Below, piece after piece: positions 11,781-24,950 of a stretch of DNA of 64,000 nucleotides. The stretch is from Scylla paramamosain (taxonomy: Eukaryota > Arthropoda > Malacostraca > Decapoda > Portunidae), in assembly GCF_035594125.1 (NCBI RefSeq), contig NC_087191.1:2094501-2158500 (forward strand). The letters run 5' to 3'. The notes under the pieces are model-generated. The model was not told where the DNA came from. It made no database searches and saw only the letters and a program-made list of their open reading frames with translations. Position 1 is the stretch's first letter; each line of letters begins with the position of its first letter. A program made the translations under genes and the position numbers.

Positions 11781-14427
11781 AAACGTGTCTTTTCAGTGAT
11801 TTACGTAGAAAAACGCTAAAACGGATGCAAACCAACCAATATGAAGAAATAGAATAACATTAACAAAAAGATATATTTTGATGTGTTTTTGAGCTTGTCA
11901 CCTACAAAAAAATGCGAAAATGAATGAAACGTACTCTATATTAGGAAAGAAAAGGATATTACGAGAAACGTGTATAATGAGTGTTTTATAGTTTTTAAAA
12001 GAACCACAAGGCAAAAAACTCAAAAACTCGTGTACATAAAGAAGTTTCTTACATACCAAAATCCTGAATCTCATGAATAACACTTTTAATTGAGAAACAG
12101 AACAACCTTACTAAATGCCTGTATTTTGAGTGTTCACATTCTTAGTTACCAAAATCCCAAATTCCATGCGAAACTAGCTTTATGTGGGAAAAAAATAATA
12201 ATACCAGAAAATGTCTTACGAGTGTTTTTGAGCGTGTTAGGCAATAAACCACTAGAAAGCAGGGCAATCACATTACATGGGAATAAAACCAACTTTTATC
12301 AAGAACTTGTTTTTAGGTGTTTTTGAGCTCATTACACACCAAAACGCTAAAACGCATGCAAAACACCTTTTATGGAAAAACAGAATAACATTACCAAAAA
12401 TATGTATTTTGAGTGTTTTTGATCATGTTATCTATAAAAACGCTTAAATACATGCAAAGAACCTTATGTTTGAAAACGAAAGGACATTCCGAGAAATACG
12501 TATTATGATTGTTTTTTTAGTTCCTTAAGTACCAAAAAGCTAAAACCCACAAATAACACTCATTATTAAGAAAAATAAATAAATAAAAAAATTAAAAAAT
12601 AGGATTTTTTTTTTTGTTATTTATCTTCATAGGTACCGAGATGCCAGAATTGTGGGAAAATTCCGGGCTATTATATGATAAAAGAAAATTATCAAAAAAG
12701 TTAATTTTAGCTTTTTTTTCGGACTGTTATATACCAAACACTAAAGTGCATGCAAAGCCTCCTGCTATATGAGGAAATTAAACGACCTTTAAAGAAATCT
12801 GTCTTTTGAGTGTTTTTCAGAATGTTAGGCACCAAAACGATAAATAAATAAGGAACTCACTCTATACGGGAATCCAAACAAAACTACTGAAAACGTGTTT
12901 TCTCAATGTTTTACGTAGAAAAACTCTAAAACGGATGCAAACCAACCAATATAAAGAAAATAGAAAAATAGTACCAAAAAGGTATATTTTGAGTGTTTTT
13001 GAGCTTGTTACCTACAAAAAACGCAAAAGTTGATGCAAAGCACTCTATATTAGGAAATAAAAGGACATTGCAAGAAAAGTGTATAATGAGTGTTTTATAG
13101 TTCAAAAGAATGAAAAAGCAAAAAACGCAAAAACTTGTGGATATGGAGAAGTTTCCTAGATACCAAAATGCTGAAACTCATGAATAACATTCCTAATTGA
13201 GAAACAGAACAACCTTACTAAATGCGTGTATTTTGAGAGCTTTTCACATTCTTAGTTACCAAAACCCCAAATTGCATGCGAAACCAGCTTTATGTGAGAA
13301 AAAAATGACATTACCAGAAAAAAGTCTTTTGGGTGTTTTTGAGCGTGATAGGCAATAAAGCACTAAAAAGCAGGGCAATCACATTACATTTGAATAAAAC
13401 CAATTTTTATGAAGAACTTGCTTTTAAGTGTTTTTGAGCTCCTTATATACTAAGCCGCTAAAACGCATGCAAAACAAACTTTATGGAAAAACAGAATCAA
13501 ATTACCAAAAACATGTATTTTGAGTATTTTTGATCATGTTATCTATAAAAACGCTTAAATACATGCAAAGAACCTTATGTTTGGGAAACAAAAGGACATT
13601 ACGAGAAACATATATTATGAGTATTTTTAAGTTTAAGTACCAAAAACCTAAAACCCACTCTTTATTTAGAAAAAAATAAAAAATAAAACGGATTTTTTTT
13701 TTTTGTTATTCATCTTCATAGGTACCGAAATGCCAAAATTCTGGGAAAATTCAAGGCAATTATATGATAAGAGAATATTATCAAAAAAGTTGATTTTAGC
13801 TTTTTTTTTCGGATTGTTATGTACCAAACCCTAAACTGCATGCAAAGCCTCCTATATAAGGAAATTAAACGACCTTACCAGAAATCAGTCTTTTGAATGT
13901 TTTTCAGTATGTTAAGCACCAAAATGATAAATAATAAGGAACTCACTTTATATGGGAATCCAAAACAAAATTACGAAAACGTGCCTTCCCAGTGTTTTAC
14001 GTAGAAAAACGCTAAAATGTATGCAAACCAACCAATATCAAGAAATAGAAAAAAAAACATTACTAAAAAGGTATATTTTGAGTGTTTTTGAGCTTGTTAC
14101 CTACAAAAAACGCTAAAATTGATACAAAGCACTCTATATTGGGAAACAAAGGGACATTGCTAGAAAAGAGTATAATGAGTGTATTATAGTTCAAAAGAAC
14201 AAGAAGGCAAAAAACGCATAAACTCGTTTATATGGAGAAGTTTCCTAGATAAGAAAATGCTGAAACTCATGAATAACACTCTTAATTGAGAAACAGAACA
14301 ACCTTACCAAATTCGTGTATTTTGAGTTTTTTCATATTCTTAGTTACCAAAAACCCAAATTTCATGCAAAACCAGATTTATGTTGGAAAACATGACATAT
14401 ACCAGAAAACAACATTACGAAAAAACG

Positions 14428-14475
14428 TTTTTTTTTCTTTTTTTTTAGTTTTTCTGTTTTTTTTTTTTTTTTTTT
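14428..14475 (+). repeat. T-rich junction between 1.1-kb HOR and pentamer block
   Basis: After M8 ends in an acattacgaaaaaacg phrase, a run of mostly T with single C, A and G interruptions leads into acgctaaaacgcatgc, a D-type monomer. The expected C monomer is missing, so the junction is out of register. Confidence 0.8.
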
Positions 14476-15821
14476 ACGCTAAAACGCATGCAAAACTTCC
14501 TTTACGAAGAAACAGAATGTTATTACCAAAAACAAGTATTTTGAGTGTTGTTGAGCATGTTATGTATAATAATAACAACGAAAATGCATGCAAAATAACC
14601 TATATAAAGAGCAAAGAACATTGCCAGAGACGTGTTTTGAGCTTCTTAGGTACCAAAACCATAAAACGGATAAATAACACTTTATATGAATGAACAGAGC
14701 AACATTACCAAAAACGTGTATATTGAGTGTATTTCACATTGTTAGGTACCAGAACGGCAAAAAGCATGCAATAAAGCCTACATGAGGAGAGGAATCAAGA
14801 TTTCCAGAAACATGTCTTTTGAATGTTTTGAACGTGTTAAACAACATAACGTTCAAAAAAAAAAAAAACATGAAAATCAACCTATAAGGAAAAACAAAAC
14901 AACTTTACGAAAAAGATGTCTTTTAAACGTTTTTGAGCTTTTTACATACTAAATCATTTCAACGCATGGAAAACAACCTTCTTGTAGAAACAGAATAATA
15001 TTACAAAACATAAGTATTTATAGCATTTAAATGCATGCAAAATAACCTATATAGGGAAACGAGAGAATATTATCAGAGACGTGTATTATAAGCGTTACTA
15101 AAATTCTAAAACATATTTTATATGGAAAACCAGAACATTAATGAAAATGTGTATTTTGATTGTTTTTACTTTGTTAATTACCATGTAAAATACATGCAAA
15201 GCCCCCAATATGAGGAAGCGAAACGACATTATCAGAGACGTGCCTTTCAGTGGTTTTGAGCATGTATGAGACCAAAACGCTAAAAAGCATGGAATTCACC
15301 TTTTATGCCAATATATTAAAAAATTACGAAAAACGTGTCCTTTGGGTGTTTTCGATCTTCTTACGTACCAAAAACAATAAAACGCATGGAAAACACACTT
15401 TATGGAGAAAGATAATAACATTCCCAAAAACAAGTATTTTGAGTGTTTTTTTTTTCTGCTTGTTACGTACAAAAACATCAAAAGCATAGAAATTATCTTA
15501 TATGAGGAAACGAAAAGACAATACGAGAAACGTGTATTTATGATTTTTTTCTGCATCTTAGGAACAAAACCTTGAAATAGACTGAACAGCACTCTATATG
15601 TATGCATATGCATGGACACAAAATGCATGAAAAGCACACTATATGTGGAAAGAAAATGGCGTTTCCACAAACGTGACTTTTGAGTTTTTATGAGGGTATT
15701 ATCCAGAAAAACGCTAGAAAACATAAAACATTCTATATACGAAGATAAAACATTATGAAAAACGTGTCTTTTGAGTGATTTAAACTACTTACGTAACAAA
15801 ACGTTAAAAAGCATGCAAAAC

Positions 15822-15852
15822 ACCTCTGTACTGATTCTATCAGTACAGAGGT
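15822..15852. repeat. Perfect 14-bp hairpin
   Basis: acctctgtactgat (15,822-15,835) and atcagtacagaggt (15,839-15,852) are exact reverse complements around a 3-nt loop. The arm is not part of the monomer consensus. It interrupts a D/E junction inside the pentamer array. Confidence 0.95.
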
Positions 15853-15936
15853 ACTGTTGTTAGGAACTAAAATACTGAAAAGAAAGGAAATAATCCTACA
15901 TAGTAAAAAAAAAAAAAAACAAGTTTACCAAAAAAC

Positions 15937-16620
15937 GTGCCCTTAAAGTGTTTAGTACTTATGTACCAAAATGTTTAAACACATGCAAAACACCGTTTAA
16001 GGAGAAAGAGAATAATATAACTAAAAAACAAGTGTTTTTTTTTTTACTTCGTTTTGTAAAGGAACGCTAAAATACATGGAAATTACCCTATATGGGAAAC
16101 GAAAGAGCATAACAAGAAACGTGCTCTGAGTGTTTTTTGAGCGTCTTAGGTACCAAGATGCTAAAAGTAATAAATAGCTCTCTAAATGGAAAAACAGAAG
16201 AACATTACGAAAAACGTGTATTTTGAGTGTATTTCACATTGTTAGGTACGAAAACGCCAAATTACATGCAAACCCCCATATATGGGGAAAGGAAAAGACA
16301 TTTACAAAAAAAGCGTCTGACTGTTTATGATCGTGCGAGGGTAAAGAACAATGAAAAGCAAGTAAATCACCCTATATTGGAAAAGAAGACAATATTAACA
16401 AAAGTGTCTCTTTTCAGTGTTTTTGAGTTATTTACGTTTCAAAACGATGAAATGCATCCAAAAATCCTCTAATGAAGAAAGAGTTTAACTTAATGAAAAA
16501 CGTGCATTTTGATTGTTTTTTTTTAAGTTTGTTACGTAGAAAAGGCCAAAATGCATCAAAATTATTCTACATGATGAAACGAAAAGAGATTATGAGAAAA
16601 GTTTATTGTGAGAGTTTTTG
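15937..16620 (+). repeat. Duplicated pentamer tract, copy 1 (partner 24,234-24,950)
   Basis: This stretch shares unusual, non-consensus wording with 24,234-24,950. Examples are cccttaaagtgttt/ctcttaaagtgttt, tatgatcgtgcgagggt/tatgatcgttcgagggt, and gagaaaagttta/gagaaaagtttg ahead of ttgtgagagtttttgtact. The order of monomers is the same, so it is a segmental duplication with an offset of about 8.3 kb. Confidence 0.75.
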
Positions 16621-16884
16621 TACTTTTTAGGCATAAAGAACACTCGATATCGAGCAATAGAACAACGTGTATTTGGAGTGATTTTTTACATTTATGCCAA
16701 AATGCATACAAAGCATCTTATATAGAGAAAGAAAAAGGAAATTTTTATAAACTTGTCTCGAGTGTGGAAAGTACCTTATATAAGTAAACGAGAAAAAAAA
16801 AAAAATACGGGAAACATGAATTATGAGTGTTTTTGAGAATCTTAGATACAAAATCTCCAAAGCGCCTGAATAGCACTCTATACG

Positions 16885-17960
16885 GAAAAAAAACTACAAT
16901 ATTACCATAAACGTGTATTTTGAGTGTATTTTACATTGTTGGGTGCCATAACGCCAACACACATAAGAGCACACCATATGGGAAAAAAAATAAAACATTC
17001 ATATACATATATTTTGAATCTTTATGAGCGTATTAAGCAGAAAAAAAAGCAAAAAGCATATAAAGCACCCTATATAAGAAAAAAAAAACGAGTCTTTTGA
17101 GTGTTTTTCATCTAATTATATAACAAAACGGTAAAAGGCATGAAAACACCGTTTCTGGAAAAAAAAATGCTAAAAAAAACAAGTATTTGAAGTGTTTTTG
17201 ATCTTGTTACGTACAAAAACATCAAAAAGCATAGAAAGTATCTATATGAAGAAACTCCATATGAAGAAACAGAACAACATTACAAAAAAACATATATTTC
17301 GAGTGTATTTCACATTGTCAGGTTCTTAAATATCAAAATATATGTAAAGCACCCTATATTATGAAAGAAAATGTTTTTTGAGTTTATGTTTTTTTTTATT
17401 TCCATATAATGCTCTGGCAAAACAAATCAACATTAACAATTTTATGCATTTTGAATTTTTTTTCTTTTTCAGTTATTTACGTAGGAAAACGCTAAAACGT
17501 ATCCAAGACAACCTTCATGAAGAAACAGAACTTTTTACAAATAAACTTGCATTTTGATTTTTTTTTTTAGATTTTTACGTAGAAAAACGCATTTCACATT
17601 CACTATATGAATGTGTATTATCGAGTATTATCATTTTTTTTTCCTTTAATATGTATAAACTCAAAAAACGGATGAATAGCACTCTATATGGAGAAAAAAA
17701 AAAAACGGAGAAAATGGAGAAACAGAACAATACCGTAAACGTGTATTTTGAATATATTTTACATTCACTATATGAAGAAAAGAAACAAGATTTCTAGAAA
17801 CATGTTTGTTGAATATTTAGAGCATCCCATATGGGCGAAATGAAACGAGATTTCCAGAAACGTGTCTTTTGAGTGTTTATGAGCGTGCTAGGCACGAAAA
17901 CGCTAAAAAGTATTGAAAACACCCTATATGGGAAAACAAAATATTCCCTAAAACGTCACT
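16885..17960 (+). repeat. Duplicated pentamer tract, copy 1 (partner 26,585-27,660)
   Basis: Distinctive words recur about 9.70 kb downstream. These include ttgggtgccataacgcc (16,949 and 26,642), the odd gaaagtatctatatgaag with a second tatatgaagaaa, and a C monomer at 17,873 aligned with 27,575. Constant spacing and order support a shared ancestral tract rather than chance monomer similarity. Confidence 0.7.
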
Positions 17961-18112
17961 CTTTATTATTTCCAGTTTCTTATGCAACAAAACGCAAAAA
18001 CGTATGCAAACCACTTTTTATGATGAAACAGAATAACATTAAAAAAAACAAGTCTTATAACTGATTTCATATTATTGCGTAGAAAAACGCAAAAAAAAAA
18101 AAATGCTTGGAA

Positions 18113-18142
18113 AGTATATATATGGAAAGTATATATATGGAA
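18113..18142 (+). repeat. Short tandem duplication
   Basis: tggaaagtatatata is present twice in direct succession within an E-type monomer. It is a local slippage product. Confidence 0.8.
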
Positions 18143-19830
18143 ACGAAAACACATTACAGGAAATGTGCATTATGAGTTTTTTTTTTTTTTTGGCTTCTTA
18201 GGTATCAAAGCTCTAAAATGCATGACTAGCACTCTATATGGAGAAAGAAAACTATGTAACGAAAAGCATATGTTTTGAGTGTTTTTCACAGTGTTAGGTA
18301 CCAAAACGTCAAAATGAATGTCTCCTATATGGGGAAACAAAACATTACCAGAAATGTGTCTTTTCAGTGCTTTTTCAGTGTGTAATGCACTAAAATGCTA
18401 AAAAGAATTGAATTATCCCAATATGGGAATGCAAAAACACCATTATGTAAAACGAGTCTTTTGAGTGTTTTTGAACTTCTGACGTACCTAATATGCAGGG
18501 GAAACACACTTTATGGAGGAACAGTATAACATTACCAAAACAATTATTTTTGAGTGTTTTTGAGCTTGTTACGTAGAAAAAAAATGACATTACGAAGAAA
18601 GTGTATTATAGTGTTTTTTTTTTTTTTTTTGCGTTGTTGGTATTATTCGTGAAAATGCGTTAATACCACTCAATATTGAAAAACAAATCAACATATCTAA
18701 AAAAAAACATGTATTTTACGTGTTTTCACAAAATCCATAGAATGCCCCTTATATAGGGAAACAAAGACATTCTAAGAAACCTATGTTTTGTGTATTTTTG
18801 TGCATATTAACCACCAAAATGCTAAAAATCATGGAAAGCAGCCTATATGGGAACAGATAACTTTAACAAAAACGTGTATTTTGAGTGTTTTCAGCGTTTT
18901 ACGTATGAAAACCCTAAAACGCATGCAAAAAAAAAAAGAAGCTTTTTAGAGAAACAGATTAACATTAACAATAAGATTTTTTTCGAGCTTGTTATGTACA
19001 AATAATGCCAAAAAAAAAAAGCATACAAATTACCCTATTTTGGTATTGTGAGTGTTTCTGAGATTCTTTAGTACCAAAGGGCTGAAATGCATGAACAGCC
19101 TTATTACAGAATATTACCAAAAACGTTTATTTTCAGTGTATTTCACAATGTTAGGCACAGAAATGCCAAAATGCATGCAAAGCACACTATATGGGAAAAA
19201 GAAATGACATCTCCAGAAACTTGTCTTTTAAGAGTTTATGATCGAGTTAGGCACCAAAATGATAAAAAGCATGGGAAGCAACCTATATTAGGGAAACAAA
19301 ACAACCTCATAAAACACATCGATTTCGAGTGTTTTTTTTTTTTTAATACCTTATATGGGGGAAGAAAAGGCATTACGAAAACCTTGTATTTTTAATGCTT
19401 TTGAGCTTTTTTTGGTACCAAATAAGTAAACGTATTAATATAATTCATCATTACCAAAAACGTATAATTTGTTTTTTTTCAAATTGTTAGGCACCAAATT
19501 CCCAAAATGCATGAAAAATATTGCTAAACGAAACGACATTCCTAGAAACGTATCTTTTGAGTGTTTTTTTTACGCAAATTAGGTACCAAAAAGGTAAAAG
19601 GCATGGAAAGCACCCTATATGTGAATGGGAAACATCCCCAAGAAGGTTTCCTCTCAGTCTTTTTCAGGTCTTTACGTACCAAATGCTCAAACTTATTAAA
19701 AACACCTTTGTTACATAAAAAAAACGTCAAAATGAATGGAAAGTAACCTATATAGGGAAACGAAAGCACATAACGAGAAACGTATTAAGAGTGCTTTTGA
19801 GTTTCTTAGGTACCAAAAAAAGTTAATACG

Positions 19831-19864
19831 TTTGAATAGTACTCCAAATGGAGTGCTATTCAAA
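19831..19864. repeat. 16-bp near-perfect palindrome built from monomer A
   Basis: tttgaatagtactcca (19,831-19,846) pairs with tggagtgctattcaaa (19,849-19,864), 15 of 16 positions, with a 2-nt centre. The left arm is the normal A-monomer gaatagcactc region. The right arm is an inverted copy of it, followed by a return to direct sequence. Confidence 0.95.
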
Positions 19865-20532
19865 CTTTACCAAAAACGTGTATTATGAGTGCATTTCACA
19901 TTCTTAGGTACTAAAACGCCAAAATCCGTGCAAATCATCCTGTATGGGGAAAAGAAACGTTATTTCGAAAAAACGTGACTCTTTAGTGTTTATGAGCGAG
20001 TTAGGTACGAAAACGCTAGAAATCATGTACGAGGAAAGAAAACATCTTTACCAAAAATGTGTCTTTTGGGAGTTTTGAGCTATTTACGTAGAAAAAAAAA
20101 AGAATGACTACCAAAAACAAGTGTTTTGAGTGTTTTTTTTTTTTTTTAGATTATAACGTACAAGAACGCAAATATCCATAAAAAGTAACATATACTTTGC
20201 GAGAAACATGTATTATGAGTGTTTTTATATTCTTAGGTGCCAAAACACTAAAACGCTTGAATAGCACTCTATAACGTGTTTTTTTTAAGTGTGTTTCACA
20301 TTGTTAGGTACTAAAATGCCAAAATGCCTGAAAAGCACACTATACGGGGAAAGGATACAAGATTTCCAAAAACGTGTCTTTTAAATGTTTATGGGCATGT
20401 TTGGCACCAAAACGTTAAAAAGCATGGAAATATGGTAAATATTTCCAAAAAAAAAGTCTCTTTTCAGTGTATTTCAGCTACTGACGCACCAAAACGATAA
20501 AACTCGTGAAAAACAATGACCACATAAAAAAA

Positions 20533-20632
20533 TATTATGTTTAACATAATTAGTTATGTTTTTTTTTTATTTTGTTACTTAGTGTAACAAGATTAAAAAG
20601 ATGTTTTTAATTAGTGTTTTTTATCTTGTTAC
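20533..20632. repeat. Cluster of nested inverted repeats
   Basis: Four stems lie within 100 bp. ttatgtt/aacataa sits near 20,535-20,549. ttgttac (20,572) pairs with gtaacaa (20,584). gtaacaagat (20,584-20,593) pairs with atcttgttac (20,623-20,632). attaaaaa (20,592-20,599) pairs with tttttaat (20,604-20,611). The tttgttacttag phrase occurs at both ends with an inverted copy between them. The region is otherwise T-rich and departs from the monomer consensus. Confidence 0.85.
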
Positions 20633-23031
20633 TTAGAAAAATACCAAAAAAAAAAAGCATGAAAAGCACCCTTTATGAGGAAAGAAAACGAAATTTCCAG
20701 TCTGTGTATTATTTATGAGCGAGTTAAACACTAAAACGCTAAAAAGTATGGAAGTCTCATTGTATAGAAACAAGAAAAACGAAATTACAAAAAACGTTTC
20801 CTTTGTGTGCACCAAAACGCTAAAAACGCATGCAAAACAATATGGAGGAAAAGAATAACATTACCAAAAACAAGTGTTTTGAGTGTTCTTCAGCTTGTTA
20901 CCTAGAAAAACGCCAAAATGAATGCAAAGAACCCTATATTGTGAAACGAAAAGACAATACGACAAAGACACTTTACGAATGTTTTTTCAGCTTCTCAGGC
21001 GACAAACCATTAAAACACATGAAAAGCACTCAATACGCAGAAACAGAACAATATTATAAGGAACGTAATTTTCAGTTTATTTGATAATCACCAAAACACC
21101 AAAATGCACATAAGGAAGGTAAATGATATACCCAGAAACGTGTCTTTTAAGTGTTTATGAGACTGCTTTTCACATTATTAAGTACTAAAACACCAAAATC
21201 CATGGAAATCCCCTATATGGGGAAACAAAATTGAATTCCCAAAAACGCGTTTTTTGTTTTGTTTTTGAGCGTGGTAGTCTCCAAAATCGCTAAAAAGGAT
21301 GGAAATCGTTCTATATGGTAATAGAAAAAGACAATGAGAAAAACATGTCATTTAAATGTTTATTGAACTTCTTATTTACCAAAACTCTAATACGCATGCA
21401 GAACACCCTGTATGGAGAAACAGAATAACATTAACAAAAACAATTATTTTGAGTGTTTTTAAGCTTGTTACACACGAAAAAGCCAAAATCCATGCAAAGC
21501 ACGATATATCTTGAAACAAAATTACATTAAGAGAAACGTGCCATTTCATTTTTTTTTTTTTTCAGCGTTTTAGGGACCAAAACGATAAACTGTACGGAAA
21601 GAACTATATAGTGGAATACAAAACTTAACCAAAAACGTATCTTTTGAGTGTTTTTTTTTTATCTTTTTACGTATCAAAACGCTAAAATGCATGCAAAACA
21701 CCTTTTATAAAAAAAAAAGAATAACATTACCATAAACGTGTGTTTTTGAGCTTTTTACAAAAACACCAAGATGAAAACAAAGAAAGATATGGGAAACGAA
21801 ACGATATTACAAGAATTGTGTCATAAGTGTTTCTGAATATCTTAGGTACTAAAATGCTAAAACGCGTATATGCCTCTTAATATAGAGTAACAGAACATCT
21901 TTGCGAATAACGTCTGATTATTTATTTTTTTTTATTATTATTAGGTACTAAAACGCCAGAATGCATGCAAAGTACCTTTATGGGATAATAAAATGGCATT
22001 ACGATAAACGTGAATTGTGTTTTTGATCTTCTTAGGTACCAAAACTCTACAGAGCGTAAATAGCACTCTAAGCGTGAAAAAAAACACAAAAAGGTTTATT
22101 TTTAGTGCTTTTCACGTTATTAGGTACTAAAAGACTAGAAAACATGCAAAACACTCTATATGGGTAAACTAAATGACATTACGAGAAGCGTGTCTTTTGA
22201 ATGTTTTTGAGCGTGTTAGGCACCAAAACGCAAAAAAAAATATGGAAATCACTTTATATGGGAATACATAACCAAAAACGTGTCTTTTCATTGTTTATAT
22301 ATTGTTTATATGAACACGCCAAAAACGCTAGCAAACACCCTATAAGAAGAAACAGAATAACATTATCAAAACCGTGGATTTAGTGTTTTTCAGCTACAAA
22401 CACAAAAAGGCGAAAATCCATGCAAAGAATTGTGATACAAAAACATATTACCAAAAACGTGTATTATAAATGTTACTGACCTCTTTAGGTAACAAAATGC
22501 TAAGACGCATAAATATCACTATATATGTACAAACAGAAGAACATTACTAAAAACGTGTTTTGAGTTTTTCTTTTTTTTTACTTTTTTTAGGTGCGAAAAC
22601 GCGAAAAATACATGCAACAGTTTATATGAGGAAACAAAAGGATATCACCAGACATGTGTCTTTTCAGTTTTCTCAGCGTTTTATTCACGAAAACGTTAAA
22701 ATGCATGGAGAAGATCCTATAATGGAAAACATAGCAGCATTATTAAAAACGTGTTTTTTTTTTTATTGTTTTTTTATTTTCTTACATATCAAAACACTCT
22801 TTATGGAGAAACAATAATAAAAAAATTAAAAAAACGTATATTTTCATTGTTTGAGAAATTGTACCGTACGAAAACACTAAAATGCATGCAAAGCCCGCTA
22901 AATGGGAAACGAAACGATATTACAAGAAGCGTGTATTATATGTGTTTCTGAGGTTCTTATGTACCAAAACGCTATAAAGCGTGAATAGCAACTTATGTGG
23001 AAAAACAGAAAAACATTACCAAAAACGTCTG

Positions 23032-23042
23032 TTTTATTTTTA

Positions 23043-23073
<31 letters not shown>

Positions 23074-23076
23074 TTT
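23032..23076 (+). repeat. (TTTA)n microsatellite
   Basis: A run of attt units followed by T-rich sequence lies in the variable tail of a monomer. Confidence 0.9.
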
Positions 23077-24233
23077 ACATTTTTATGTACCAAAATATCA
23101 AAATGGAATTAAAGGACTCTATTTTAGGGAAACAAAATAACGTTAACAAACCGCCAAAATGAATGTAAAGCACCTTATATGGGAAACAAAGGATGTTACA
23201 AGAATTGTGTCATAAGTGTTTTCGAGCTTAATAGGTACCAAAACTCTAAAACGCGTGAATCGCACTCTGTATGGAGAAAAAGCATATTACCAAAAACGTT
23301 TGTCTTGAGCAATTTTTTTACATTGTTAGGTACCAAAACTCCAAAACGCATTCATAGCACTCTATATAGGGAAAGGAAATGACATTACCAGATACGTGTG
23401 ATTCGAGTGTTTTTAAGCGTGTTGGGCACCAAAACGCTAAAAAAGTATGGAAGTCATTCTGTATGCGAATAAAAAAAATATAAAAAAATACGAAAAACGT
23501 TTTTTTTTTGAGAGTTTTGGTACTTCTTACGTAGCAAAACGAAAAAGTTTATGTTATGAAAAACACACTTTATAAAAAAAATATAATACCATTACCAAAA
23601 ACAAGTATTTAGAATGTTTTTTTTTCAGCTTTTTACATAGAAAATTGCCGCAAATACAAAATACTCAATATGGAGAAAAAAAGCCATTAAGATTAACGTA
23701 TTATGAGTGTTCTTCAGCATATTAGATAATATACCGCGAAAACGCGTTGTTACCACTCTATATTTAGAAACAGAACAACATTGCCAATAATCATGGAAAT
23801 TGAGTGTTTTACACATTGATAGATACCAAACGACAAAATGCATAGGAAAAAGCCATTTATATTGAAAAAAAAAAATGAAACTATATTTCAAAAAACATTA
23901 CCAATATGAGTATTTTTTTGCTTGATAGACACCAAAACGGGAAATGAAAATGCATTACGAGAAACGTGTACTATGTGTTTTTAAGATTCTTCGGTACCAA
24001 AACGCTAAAACTCTTGAAGAGCATTCAATATGCAGAATCAGAATAACAATATAAAAAACGACGATTTTCAGTGTATTTCACATTGTTAGATACGAAAACG
24101 CCAAGATGCAGGTAAAGCACCTTATATGGGTAAAAGAATGGACATTACTAGAAATGTGTCTTTTGAGTGTTTATGAGAGTGTTAGGAACGAAAATGCTAA
24201 GAAGAAGAAAAAGTATCCTATATATGGAAACAA

Positions 24234-24950
24234 ATCAAGTTTACAAAAAACGTGCTCTTAAAGTGTTTGGTATTTACGTACCAAAACGATAAAACACAAG
24301 TAAAACACCGTTTATGGAGAAAAGAATAACATAACTAAAAACAAGCATATTGGGTGCTTTGAACTTCTTACATAAACGAACATCAAAATACATGGAAATT
24401 ATCCTATATGGGAAACGAAAGAACATTACGAAAAACGTGCATTATGAGTTTTTGAGCGTCTTAGGTACCAAAATGCTAAAAGTAATGAATAGTACTCTTT
24501 ATGGAGAAACCGAAGAACATTACCAAAAACGTGTATTTTTTGTGTATTTCAGATTTCAAATTTCACATTTCACATTTCACCAAAACGCCATAATGCATGC
24601 AAACCACCCTATATGGGGAAAGAAAAAGAGATTTCTATAAAACTGTCTGAGTGTTTTATGATCGTTCGAGGGTCAAAACAATTAAAAGCAAATTAAGCAC
24701 CCCATATGGGAAAAGAGAACAATATTACCAAAAACGTCTCTTTTCAGTGTTTTTGTGTCATTTATGTATCAAAACGCTGAAATGTATCCAAAAAACTTCT
24801 AATGAACAAAGAGTATAACTTAATGAAAAACGTGTATTTTGATTGTTTTTTAGTGTTACGTAGAAAATGACAAAATGCATCCAAATTACTCTACATGATG
24901 AAACGAAAAGACATTATGAGAAAAGTTTGTTGTGAGAGTTTTTGTACTTT
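24234..24950 (+). repeat. Duplicated pentamer tract, copy 2 (partner 15,937-16,620)
   Basis: This carries the same private wording as the first copy, including tatgatcgttcgagggt and the catgatgaaacgaaaag..gagaaaagtttg..ttgtgagagttt phrase. The downstream order differs from copy 1 because an extra 1.4 kb lies before the 26,585 tract. Confidence 0.75.
24546..24580 (+). repeat. Minisatellite of 7-8 bp units in monomer B
   Basis: The B-monomer selector tttcacat is repeated several times as atttca/atttcac variants before the core resumes. It is a local expansion. Confidence 0.85.

Larger units (their letters stand above)
1..14405 (+). repeat. Satellite block I: ~1.1-kb 12-part higher-order repeat array
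   Basis: This is a head-to-tail array of a roughly 1.1-kb unit. The unit is easiest to index by the phrase catcttcataggtacc, which opens monomer M1. M1 starts lie near 157, 1261, 2361, 3291, 4979, 6085, 7201, 8204, 9315, 10422, 11581, 12622 and 13711. Spacing is mostly 1,000-1,116 bp. The 930-bp interval after 2361 reflects an internal deletion. The 1,688-bp interval after 3291 contains an inverted segment. Each unit holds eleven monomers of about 95 bp plus a half-monomer. The many ORFs on both strands lack any recognisable domain, codon signature or conservation as protein, so I call no genes here. Repeat identity is seen directly; function is unknown. Confidence 0.95.

Noticed and set aside
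1..14405. CRISPR-like array (regular repeats with variable parts)
   Set aside because: Units are about 96 bp and contiguous with related sequence throughout. There are no constant short repeats separated by unique spacers, and the LINE shows a eukaryotic genome.
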